Shown here: positions 11,258-21,804 of the stretch, piece after piece
Layout: each line of letters opens with the position of its first letter
How positions within the stretch are numbered: position 1 is the stretch's first letter
Assembly: GCA_002189035.1 (NCBI GenBank)
Contig: NEEC01000002.1
Span: 186,001-250,000 of the forward strand
From: Utricularia gibba
Taxonomy: Eukaryota; Streptophyta; Magnoliopsida; Lamiales; Lentibulariaceae
DNA: 64,000 bases
Direction of reading: 5' to 3'
Notes under the pieces: model-generated
The model's database searches: none
What the model was told of the DNA's origin: nothing
The model's input: only the letters and a program-made list of their open reading frames with translations
Position numbers and translations under genes: made by a program

Positions 11258-14200
11258 ATGGCCTGTTCTTCCTCTGTAATCGGGGTTTCCTCCGTATGCC
11301 ATACCCCTGCTCCTGCAGACAACCATTCTAAGCATCACCGCCTCCATTTCTCTGTCGCGCTTAACCCCTTCAGAGCGTTTCTTTCGGCGCCTCGCGCCGG
11401 TTTGGCATCTGGGTCTTCTAAGTCCTTCGTTGCCTCTGCGGTCTACACGCCCAACTCTAAGGTTCTCAGCGAGGATGCCTTCAAAAATCTTGGTGGGTTT
11501 GGTAAGGGGGTTTGGGTTTGGATGAAATGGAGTATGAAGAGATTGAAGGCATAAAGGGGAAGGTTGAGGCTGAAAACCCGGATGAACTTGATCTTACAAA
11601 GTTGGATTTGCCTCCACGCCTCGTGGAGACGCTCAAGGGGCGTGGTATAACCCATCTATTCCCCATTCAGGTGTGTGCTCCATTTTTCTTTCGTTGTGAA
11701 TGTCTCCTTTTTTAAACCGCCCATGCACTGGAATAGCTTGATGGAGGTGTATATTTATATATATATATATTGTCAACTCGCTGGTCGAGGTTTCATCTAC
11801 AAGAAAGGAGCTTCGTTTAGATATTTTCCTTTTTCTCACGCAGAGGGCTGTATTGGTTCCAGCATTGGAAGGCCGTGATATAATTGCTCGCGCTAAGACC
11901 GGAACCGGGAAGACTTTGGCATTTGGGATTCCAATAATCAAGGGACTTGATGATGCCCAACAAGATCGAAGTTCTATGAGGTAAATTAAATTATGCAACA
12001 GAGTTTGGACATGAGCGTACTTCAGGAAAGTAAAGTTTTTTTTTTTTTTGGTTGTGCGACTGAATTTTTTTTGGTTTACAGGCGTGGAAGGCTTCCAAAA
12101 GTATTGGTCCTAGCACCTACCAGGGAACTGGCTAAGCAAGTGGAGAAGGAATTTAGAGAGTCGGCCCCTAATCTTAGCACTGTATGCATATATGGAGGTG
12201 TTTCATATCTCACACAGGAGAATGCACTGTCTCGTGGGGTTGATGTTGTGGTGGGAACTCCTGGAAGAATAATTGATCTTGTAAATAACAACAGCCTGAA
12301 ACTGGGGGAAGTTCAATATCTTGTCCTTGATGAAGCTGATCAGATGCTTGCTGTTGGATTTGAAGAAGATGTGGAGGTTATATTGGAGAAGCTTCCTTCG
12401 GAGAGGCAGAGCATGCTGTTCTCGGCAACAATGCCTGCCTGGGTCAAAAAATTAGCTAGAAAATTTTTGAATAATCCTCTCAACATTGATTTGGTAAATC
12501 CCTTTTTTACTGAAAGTTTTTTGTCAGTTCTGTTCTGCTATCTGTGGATGCAGGTTGTTGGCTTCATTAGTGTGTGTGCGTGATATCCAAAATGTCTATC
12601 TCCTCGATTGCTTTCTGAATGTGTGATTTTCCTATCTCCCGATTCTTTGTGATAGGTTGGTGATCAGGAAGAGAAGTTGGCAGAAGGCATTAAGTTGTTC
12701 GCTATTTCAACCACAGCAACATCCAAGAGGACTATCCTTGGGGACCTTGTGACGGTATAAAACTTTCATTCAAAAAGGATGCTACTTGCTCCATCTTGTG
12801 GATCGGATGTCTTTCTTATTGACAGCATAATTATTCCTTTTCCAGGTGTATGGTAAGGGCGGAAAAGCAATTATTTTTACACAGACTAAACGGGATGCTG
12901 ATGAAGTATCCACAGCACTAACAAATAGCATTGCGTCAGAGGCCCTTCATGGTGATATTTCTCAACACCAGAGAGAAAGAACCTTGAATGGTTTTAGGCA
13001 AGGAAAATTTACAGCTCTTGTTGCGACTGATGTTGCAGCACGTGGGCTTGATATTCCAAATGTTGACCTTGTAAGTTGAAAGAGATCAGTTGATATGTTC
13101 ATGAGTCTTAATGAATGTTTTTCAACCATCAACTAACCAGAAATTCCCCTGTATAGCTTGCCCTTAGCTGAACCTTGATGGTTTTGTTTTTATGATTGTC
13201 TTTTTCTTTGAATTATGCAACGCTTGAAATTTTAGAAGTGACTGCTGTTTATTAACCTCTGGTTCTGCATTTTCAGGTTATCCACTATGAACTTCCAAAC
13301 GATCCAGAAACATTTGTGCACCGTTCTGGCCGAACAGGACGAGCAGGGAAGGAAGGCGCAGCTATACTAATGTTCACTAGCAGTCAAAGGAGGACAGTCA
13401 AATCCCTCGAGCGTGATGTTGGGTGCAGATTCGAGTATGTTACACCGCCTTCTGTTCAAGAAGTTTTAGAATCATCTGCCCAGCAAGTGGTTGCCACACT
13501 TGGTGGAGTTCACCCGGAGTCTATTGAATTCTTTACTCCAACTGCACAAAAACTTCTCGAAGAGAGAGGTGTCGATGCTCTTGCAGCAGCTTTAGCAACA
13601 TTGAGTGGTTTTTCACGGCCTCCATCTTCCCGGTCTCTTCTTACTCATGAACAGGTGTTGAAAAAATCTAAAATCCACGTTTTCTTCATGCACCATGTTT
13701 AATCATGATGATTGTTTTTATCAGATTCTTAATTTTACCATGTTTACTCACTGCAGGGGCTAGTTACTTTGCAGCTGATTCGCGAGACTGGTTATTCTAG
13801 AGGATACCTTTCTCCCAGATCAGTTACTGGCTTCCTTTCTGATGTTCTTTCTGCTGCAGCTGATGAAATTGGGAAAATACAACTTATTGCTGACGAAAAG
13901 GTTGATTCACGGAGGACCCTTTATAACTTACTGATATTCCGTCCAGTGTTTTCTCTATATTTATCATACGGCTGTATCTTTTCAGGTTCAAGGTGCTGTT
14001 TTTGATCTCCCGGAAGACATAGCAACGGAGTTGCTGAGCAAGGAGCTTCCCCCTGGCAACACTATTACGAAGCTCACGAAGGCAACCATCGCCTTTGCCT
14101 CCTCCTTTCATGCTAAATGCACCATCATTTCCCCCCTTTCAGAGTCTCACCTCTAACGAATGACCACCCGTTTGCTGCAGTTACCCGCACTGCAAGATGA

Positions 14201-14628
14201 TGCACCTGCGAGTGATTTCTACGGAAGGTTTTCGAACAGCGAGAGGCGCTCTCCACGAGGATCTAATGACAGGAGAGGCTCCTCCCGGTCCTCACGCGAC
14301 TGGTTGGTTGATAATGATGATGATAATGAAGGCGGCTTTCGGAGAGGTAGTGGTCGGGGCAGGGGAGGTGAAAACAGATGGTCGTCCGGTGGTGCTGGTA
14401 ACTCGAGGAGCCGTGGGTTTTCAAGCCGGCCAACATCTTTTGGAAGCAGGGACAGGTATATCTATATCCACCTTGCCACACCCACCCTTCCATCCCCCGA
14501 AGCTCATCTTTTTTTTCCACCATTGAAGCGGTTCGAGCAGAGGAGGATTCGGCGGCGCGTGTTTCAAATGTGGCCGAAGTGGCCACCGGGCATCCGATTG
14601 CCCTGAAAGGAGCGACTTCTCGTTTTGA
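11258..14628 (+). CDS. RH3: Plastid DEAD-box RNA helicase RH3 (one-base frame break in exon 1)
   Basis: RH3 acts in chloroplast group II intron splicing and 50S ribosome assembly. Ten exons: 11258-11670, 11844-11980, 12082-12493, 12656-12754, 12846-13070, 13277-13654, 13757-13900, 13986-14081, 14181-14455, 14529-14628. A Ser-rich plastid transit peptide starts [12 protein letters not shown]. Core motifs are AKTGTGKT (I), PTREL (Ia), TPGRI (Ib), DEAD (about residue 267), SAT, ARGLDIP (V) and [10 protein letters not shown] (VI, about 444). A GUCT domain, an RG/RS-rich tail and a terminal CCHC zinc knuckle ([14 protein letters not shown]) follow, all as in RH3. Exon 1 is 413 nt where 414 are needed: frame changes at the GGGGG of 11506-11510, between GGFGKG and [10 protein letters not shown]. 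With one G added the protein has 759 residues. Exon 8 ends in a GC donor. Confidence 0.95.
14082..14180 (+). other. GC-AG intron in RH3
   Basis: This 99-nt intron begins GCAACC after AAG and ends GCTGCAG. It is required to join NTITKLTK to LPALQDDAP in frame; reading through gives a stop soon after. The donor is weaker than the usual GCAAGT form, so a T-to-C sequence error in a GT donor is an alternative. Confidence 0.75.
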
Positions 14629-15472
14629 TGGCGGTTACCGTAGTTTCCCATGCGACCCAGAAGCCGACTACTGCACCCGAAGATCTGGTTCTTTCCCAAG
14701 ACAACAAAGGAGAAGGGAATGATCCAGAACTGCAACCGCCTTCCGCAACTGGTAACCACAACGAACGGCGATTTTGCTCAAGATCGATCTCCAGCAGTCT
14801 GCTGTGCCTACCCATTCCTTCTTGCCACAAAATCATGTAGAAATTTAGTTGCAACTTCTTGTCTGTTTTACTACACGGCTTATTATTGTTTGCAGTTGTG
14901 CGATGCGTTTTTGTAGTAAGAATTATTTAGCAATCTCTTCCAATAACATTAAAATTATTAATCTCGGCGCCCGCATTCACACCCTAAACAAATACAAGCT
15001 ATTCATCTACTCCTTAGAAGAATGGCATTTCATAAACGGTTGGTAGTTACAAAAATGTAATTATGATTCAATCATTTGTTTTTTTTTTTAAATTATAACA
15101 TTGGGCAAGAATCTCTATACCCACCCACATCAATGGGCCTGCAGGCGCCGACACGTGACGCGTATCATAATTCATAAACAATGGGACACATCCCTATCTA
15201 CATCAACATGCATCATGGCGAGGCCCCCAAAGTCAAAAGCCCACCCCCAGAACTCTTCTTCCAAAAATTTATGCACATACATACTCGTTGTGGCTTGGTG
15301 GAGGGTTTTGTCTCTGTTGTCTTGGCAAAAATTGGGTAGTTTTCTGTTGATTCAGGGTCAACGATGCCACACGAAGAGGAGAGAGTGTCCGTCTGGTCGT
15401 AGCACCAACCGCCGTGTTTTGACTTCTCAATACAAAGGCCGGATCACTCGAGCTTCCACCAGGCAGGCAGCA
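14629..15472. other. RH3 3' UTR and upstream region of the permease
   Basis: No coding region is supported. The permease reading frame stays open upstream to 15101, but no family similarity appears before the ATG at 15473, so the upstream part is read as 5' leader. Near 15150 is a CACGTGACGCG-like stretch containing a G-box core. Confidence 0.5.
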
Positions 15473-17169
15473 ATGGCTACGCAAATCGCTCATCATCTCC
15501 CAACTTCTGTGTCTGATCTTTCGACGCGCAAAAAGGTGGCTCTCCTCCCTCTCATCTTCCTCATATACTTCGAAGTCTCCGGCGGACCCTACGGCGAGGA
15601 ACCGACCGTTCAAGCGGCCGGTCCCCTTTTCGCCATTCTGGGTTTCATGATCTTCCCCTTCATTTGGTCCATCCCTGAAGCCCTCATCACTGCCGAACTC
15701 TCAACCATGTACCCTGGAAATGGCGGTTTCGTGATATGGGCGGATCGCGCTTTTGGTCCCTTCTTTGGATCCCTTATGGGGACTTGGAAGTTTCTCTCCG
15801 GTGTTATTAATCTCTCAGCTTGTCCCTCTCTCTGCGTCCAATACTTGATCAGGCTGTTTCCTGTGTTCGCTTCAGGGTTAGTCAATCATCTTACCAAAAT
15901 CGTCTTCACTCTGGTGTTCGCGTTTCTGAACTATACCGGTTTAGTTATCGTGGGCTATGTCGCGGTTGCTCTGGGACTCGTCTCCCTCGCCCCGTTTCTG
16001 GTAATGTCTGCGATCGCGATACCGCAGATTCGTCCCCACAGATGGCTTTCTCTGGGCCAAGAGGGCGTTAAGAAAGACTGGAACTTGTTCTTCAATACCC
16101 TGTTTTGGAATCTGAATTACTGGGACAACGTCAGTACCTTGGCCGGAGAGGTGGAAAATCCGCATAAAACGTTTCCGTTGGCCCTGCTTCTGGCCGTGAT
16201 CCTGATGGGCCTGGGCTACATCATCCCCCTGGCGGCGGTCACCGGCGCCGTGGTCGTTGATCAGAGTGAATGGGAAGTTGGGTTCATGGCTAATGCGGCG
16301 AAGATCATCTCCGGGCAGTGGCTCAAGCTGTGGATTGAAATCGGTGCAGTCCTGGCTTCCATTGGGCTGTTCGAAGCTCAGCTGAGCAGCAGCTCGTACC
16401 AGCTTCTGGGAATGGCGGATCTGGCGCTACTGCCACGTGTCTTCGCATGGAGATCCAAATGGTTCGTTGACTTTTTTCCTAAATGCGTTTTGCTATTATT
16501 CATCTATCTATATAGAATTACCATACCTTCGACCAGTCCCCTTCGTAGGTTTAAAATAATTCTAATAGAAATTTAAAATGAATGTTGACTTGCGATTTTC
16601 GTATGTAAAAATTAAATGATTTTTTTGGTACTCGATTTGATAATTTTTTTTATAAAATATTGATTATTATTTTATTATATTTATAACGATTTCAATTCTC
16701 TAATTTATTAAATTTTATTTAATTCTAAAAACGGTGTGTGTTTGTTTATAGGTTCAACACGCCGTGGGTGGCGATTCTGCTTTCGACGCTGATCTCTCTG
16801 GGAGTTTCGTACTTGAGCCTGACGAGTCTCCTCTCCACGGCGAACTTCCTCTACAGCTTGGGGATGATTCTGGAGTTCGCATCCTTTCTGTACCTGCGGT
16901 GGAAGCTGCCGCAGAAAAGACGCCCCTTTCGGGTGCCGCTCCCACTGCCGCTGCTCGCCATCCTCAGCTTGTTTCCGGTGGGGTTTCTGATGTTCCTCAT
17001 CGCGATCGCCACCAAGACGGTGTTCTTAATGTCCGGCGTGATGACGGCTGCTGGAATCCTATGGTTTTTTCTGATGAAGCTTCTCCGGTCCAAGGGATGG
17101 CTTCTTTTCGACAAGGCGTATGGTGCTGAGGAGGACGGGGTTGGGCCGGCAGAAGCCGTACCAAGGTAA
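15473..17169 (+). CDS. APC-superfamily polyamine/amino-acid permease (PUT/LAT family)
   Basis: PUT/LAT transporters are proton-coupled uptake carriers for polyamines and the polyamine analogue paraquat, found in plasma or internal membranes. Two exons, 15473-16461 and 16752-17169, join in frame through a split Trp codon (TG|G) and give 468 residues, near the family's ~480. The conserved TM1 region reads [18 protein letters not shown], the unwound helix used for substrate and proton coupling. Further family blocks are [36 protein letters not shown] and KRRPFRVPL. About twelve hydrophobic segments are present. The 290-nt intron is very A/T-rich. The substrate among polyamines, thiamine or amino acids cannot be decided here. 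Confidence 0.92.
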
Positions 17170-17335
17170 CATTTGCTCCAGGGAAAATGTATCATAACAG
17201 AATATTTCTAAATAATATTGTAATATTTATTAGCTAATTGATTTTAATTTAGTACTTCACAACATACTTCTTTTGGATACTTTTCAGATAAAAAAAGTTT
17301 TTATTTATAATATTTGGAAATATAAATTTTATGAA

Positions 17336-17770
17336 TTATTGGAGGATAGGATGAGGTGGCACATTGTCATCCCAACCAAATGCCCTTTTGGGAGCTATTG
17401 AGTCTTCATGAGTTAAATAGATACCATCGTCTCTAGCAAACCAATAGTTCTGGCGTTCATAGATGAAGCTTTCCTGGTATGCATTGAACCCAATGCTTCT
17501 CTTTCCCCACCAGAGATGACAAAAGAAGCTGGTAGTAGGAACCACGTTCAAGCAGAAATTCCACTTGAAGGAACTGAAACGAGTCAGGAGCACGTGGTAT
17601 CCGATATCATCGTCTTTCGAGAAGCAGTGGAGTTTCAGGGGAGGGCTGGAGTTCGAAGAGAGATCACGAATAATGTGAACAGTAGCTTTATCCGTCACGC
17701 AGGCGTGAAGGGGGCTGCATCTTGTGAGAAGAAGAGGCAGTAAGATGACTAGGAGGTGATGGTTCCGCAT
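17336..17770 (-). CDS. S-protein homologue (SPH, plant self-incompatibility S1 family)
   Basis: Single-exon ORF of 144 residues. SPH proteins are small secreted proteins related to the poppy pistil S determinant; most have unknown roles, often in reproductive tissue. A hydrophobic signal peptide (LLVILLPLLLTRC) is followed by the family fold: VHIIRDLSSNSSPPLKLHC, SKDDDIGYHVL, FKWNFCLNVVPTTSFFCHLWW, and the late YWFARDDGIYL block. The paired Cys residues expected for the fold are visible. It is encoded opposite to the permease and lies just past its stop codon, so the two genes converge. Confidence 0.9.
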   Translation of the reverse strand: MRNHHLLVILLPLLLTRCSPLHACVTDKATVHIIRDLSSNSSPPLKLHCFSKDDDIGYHVLLTRFSSFKWNFCLNVVPTTSFFCHLWWGKRSIGFNAYQESFIYERQNYWFARDDGIYLTHEDSIAPKRAFGWDDNVPPHPILQ

Positions 17771-18325
17771 TGCTTGAGGTTTTCGTTGAGGATTTCATTT
17801 CAGTTGATGCGCTTCTTATGGAAGCTTTGGTGACCCGATTGGAAGGTTTTCGTTAATGCATACTGGGATGCGTATCTCCTTCTCCAGAAAGCAATTGAAG
17901 TGTGTGTTGAATGGGCACTTTTCATTAAACACCGGAGTTTAAAAGTGTTTGAACTTTGGGAGGTGGGCAAACTACCGTTTGACTGAGACAAGGGGAGAAA
18001 GTTCCGCCATTGTTACCCATATCAAAAAGCTTCCTTTTTTTTTTTCTTTTTGGTTGTCTTGTGAGAGTTAACAGATGCAAATGCGTGTAAATGATTGCAT
18101 TAGAATCCAAGAAAAAACGAGCACTTTTCTAAAAGCGGTGAGTTACAGCTATTTCACACCCTAAGCCACCATTATTGCTTTCTCAGCTTCCACCATTGCA
18201 CCAGCTGGTGAGAGACGGTGACCCCAACGGCCGTCCCTTTTTGACACAAAATCAAATCTACGCGACCCCATTTGCTCTGTTTTTTCAGACCCCATTTCAG
18301 GGTACTGGCTTTGATTTGATCGAAT
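17771..18325. other. Region upstream of the S-protein homologue and of KORRIGAN
   Basis: The S-protein homologue and KORRIGAN diverge from this 555-bp stretch, so it should hold both promoters. No coding region is supported. A pyrimidine tract lies near 18032-18052. Confidence 0.45.
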
Positions 18326-20921
18326 ATGAGTATGTACGGCAGGGATCCGTGGGGTGGGCCGCTGGAGATCGCGGCGGATTCCGCGACGGACGATGAACGG
18401 AGTCGGAATTTTCAAGATTACGACCGAGCGGCGCTGTCGCGGCCGCTGGACGAGACGCAGCAGAGCTGGCTGTTGGGGCCGACTGGGGAGACTAAGAAGA
18501 AGAAGTATGTGGATCTGGGTTGCATTATTGTGAGTAGAAAGATATTTCTGTGGACTGTTGGAACTCTTCTCGTTGCTGGGTTTCTCGCTGGCTTTATCAC
18601 AATGATCGTGAAACTGGTGCCGCGCCACCATCATCGGCCACCGCCGCCCGATAATTACACGGTGGCGCTGCATAAAGCTTTAAGGTTCTTCAATGCCCAG
18701 CGCTGTAAGTCGCGATTTCCATTCTTTGATCTGATCAGTGGCTTTTCAAGTTCCATTATGAATTTGCATGTGATGTTATTATCTCGATTCTGAAAACCAA
18801 CGCGATTCTGATTCTCAATTCTACCCGAAATGTACAAAATACCATGCAAGAACAGAGTAAGATGTGATCAAAATGCGGTCTCTGAATTGATTTTGATCAG
18901 CTTGTTTCTTATCATGCAAACTACAGGACACTAAGCGTTTTTTTATGCTTTATTGGTTGGTAACAGCAGGAAAGCTACCAAATCACAACAATGTATCTTG
19001 GCGAGGAAACTCGTGTTTAAATGATGGGGAGTCGGATTCGTCGACTTTATTTAAGGATTTGTCTGGTGGATATTATGACGCCGGAGATGCGATTAAGTTC
19101 CATTTCCCTCAAGCTTTTGCTATGACAATGTTGAGTTGGAGTGTGATAGAGTACAGAGACAAGTATGAGGCCGCTGGAGAGCTTAATCACGTCAAAGATG
19201 TTATCAAGTGGGGGACTGATTACTTTCTCAAGACTTTTAATTCAACTGCTGATCAAATTGACAGATTAGTAGCTCAGGTAATGCTGTAAACCTCTTCATT
19301 TCATTTTGTAGTTTTGGTGGCCATTCAAGTCTAGGCTCAGGTGTTGTAAGACATAAAAATGTATCCCATTTCTGTTGGCTTCTGCATCAGTGACAAGAAT
19401 CTAGACAGCATTTTGGATTTGAATGTTTTGACTGTGGATACATTAAGCATCCTTTTGGCAGGTTGGAAGGGGTGATACATCAGGAGGGACTGATCCGAAT
19501 GATCACTACTGTTGGATGCGCCCGAGAATATTGATTATGAGAGACCTGTTACTGAATGTCATGGTTGCTCGGATCTTGCTGCAGAAATGGCAGCAGCTTT
19601 GGCGTCAGCATCTCTTGTTTTCAAGGACAATAAATCTTACTCGCAGAAGCTTGTGCATGGTGCCAAGACTCTGTTCAGGTTTTCCAGGGAGCAACGAGGG
19701 AGATACAGTGTTGGTACTGAGGCAGCAATATTCTACAATTCTACAAGTTACTGGGACGAGTTTGTTTGGGGTGCAACGTGGATGTACTACGCCACGGGCA
19801 ATTCTTCTTATCTGCAGCTTAGTACGAACCCTCGTCTCGCCAAGCATGCTGGTGCGTTCTGGGGAGGGCCATACTACGGTGTATTAAGCTGGGACAACAA
19901 GCTTCCTGGAGCTCAAGTAAGTCCTTTGACCATTTCTTTCATGATGGTTTTGATGGAAAAGTGTCACGAAGGCAATAGTATGCCAACTTGTCTGAACATG
20001 CTTCTTGGTTGGGTTGTAGCTGCTGCTCACTCGAATGCGGTTGTTCTTAAACCCCGGATATCCCTACGAGGAGATCTTGAGAACGTTTCACAACCAGACC
20101 AGCATTTACATGTGCTCCTTCCTACCATATTTCACATCATTCAACCGGACAAATGGTAGTAGTGCTTTACGTTTTCAACCATTGATCAGTAGCATCTTCT
20201 CTGTCTCTGTCTAACGAATCTTCGGAGATCGAACAGGGGGACTGATTCAGCTGAATCACGGAGCACCTCAGCCTCTACAATATGCGGTGAATGCTGCTTT
20301 CTTGGCGACACTATTCAGCGACTATATGCGTGCAGGCGATATCCCTGGCTGGTACTGCGGCCCTCATTTCTACTCGGTTGATGTCCTCCGTGAATTTGCT
20401 CAGACACAGGTACGTTAAGTCCTGTATCTTCGGCAACCGTAGTTCAACCTTGTGTGTTGAAATCTTGCATCTTTATCCGAGAAAAATATACCTCCATTGC
20501 GTTGATCTTGTTCCCAATTCCAGATCAATTACATCCTTGGCCAAAACCCCAGACGGATGAGCTACGTTGTTGGGTTCGGAGATCACTACCCTACACATGT
20601 GCACCACCGCGGCGCCTCCATTCCGAAGAACAGCAAGTCCACCTGCACGGGAGGGTGGAAATGGAGAGACACCCAGAAGCCCAATCCCAACACCATAGTC
20701 GGAGCCATGGTTGCCGGCCCGATAGGCATGACGGGTTCCACGATGTTCGTAAAAACTACAACTACACAGAGCCAACCATCGCCGGGAACGCCGGCCTGGT
20801 CGCAGCTCTTGTGGCTCTGTCCGGTGATTCCGTGGTTGGAATTGACAGAAACACCATGTTCTCATCCGTGCCACCGTTCTCTCCGACGCCACCGCCGCCT
20901 CCTGCGCCATGGAAGCCATAG
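18326..20921 (+). CDS. KOR1: KORRIGAN membrane-anchored endo-1,4-beta-glucanase, GH9A (two one-base frame breaks)
   Basis: KORRIGAN is a type II membrane glycosidase that works with the cellulose synthase complex. Six exons: 18326-18704, 18967-19277, 19462-19916, 20020-20155, 20237-20409, 20524-20921. The cytosolic tail carries [15 protein letters not shown]. One membrane segment (about residues 72-96) follows, then the GH9 domain with [11 protein letters not shown] (catalytic Asp region), [27 protein letters not shown] (acid Glu) and the Pro-rich end [12 protein letters not shown]. Two exons are each one base short: exon 3 at CCC 19521-19523 (between CWMRP and ENIDYERP) and exon 6 at CCC 20718-20720 (between VAGP and DRHDGFHD). 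With both repaired the length is 617 residues, as in KOR1 (~621). Read literally, the protein stops before most of the catalytic domain. Confidence 0.95.
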
Positions 20922-21804
20922 AATGAAGTGCATTCGTTCTGCATACACATCGGATTCATGTTCTCGACTAACTTTCTAATGATGATGCACAGAAAGACAG
21001 CGAAGATTGAGAAGGATAGGCATACGGCTAACATGTGGTACCTGCTCATTTATGTGTACAAAATTGTGAACATGAAGGAATTATTCTGCTTTTTTTTTCC
21101 AAATATAAATAAAAAATGGGAAACTTTATAATGATACTTCTGCTTTCCCAGTTTAAATTTATTTATAATGAGTAATTGTACCTAAATTAATGGGGTGTTT
21201 TACATAACTTATAAGTAACTTAATCAAATTATAAGTAGTCAATTTATTAAATGAGTGTTTTTTTAACTTATAAATTATGACTTATAAGTTAATTATAAGT
21301 AGTATTTTAAAAGTAGATGTGTAGTTATTTAATTGTAACTTAAATAAAAAAATTCTTTGAAATTACTTATATATCCTCATATTTAAAAGCATTTAAATGA
21401 ACATAAGTGTATTTTAGACTTTAACTTACAAATTTTAAAAATTATGTCAAACACTATTAACTTTTACTTATAACTTTTATAAATAAATTAAAACAAACAT
21501 CTACTATTTATTTTTTATTTAAGTTACTACTACTTATAAGTTAATTTTTTACAAGTAATGTAAAACACCCCTAATATGAACTAGTGATTTTTGTGAGTGG
21601 ATTTATATGGTTGACTTTTGAGGTTTACCCTCTTTTTGCTGACCTCTTTGTGTTCACATGAAAAAAAGTAAAGCTTTGAATGGTTCCATGTGCCTTCCGC
21701 ATATGAATACTAAAGTGCCCAGTCAACTTAAACTTCTTACTTAAACTTCTTTCGGTAAAGGGCAATAAATCTAGTCGATGCTGGGTTGAAGTTCTCTAGG
21801 ATAC
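20922..21804. other. KORRIGAN 3' UTR, MITE, and receptor-kinase promoter
   Basis: No gene is supported. The first ~200 bases are likely 3' UTR. The MITE at 21192-21571 occupies the middle. The last ~230 bases are promoter or leader of the receptor kinase. Confidence 0.6.
21192..21571. mobile_element. Miniature inverted-repeat transposable element, about 380 bp
   Basis: The ends are inverted: GGGGTGTTTTACAT at the left and the complement ATGTAAAACACCCC at the right, with imperfect pairing continuing inward. The sequence TAAT directly abuts both ends (21188-21191 and 21572-21575) and looks like a target-site duplication. The interior is A/T-rich with many ACTTATAAGT-like palindromes and no ORF. 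The G-rich terminus and TAA-containing duplication suggest a Tourist/Harbinger-like MITE, but superfamily is inferred. Confidence 0.82.

Noticed and set aside
15101-15472. Upstream in-frame extension of the permease
   Set aside because: It has no family similarity, and the Met at 15473 gives normal length.
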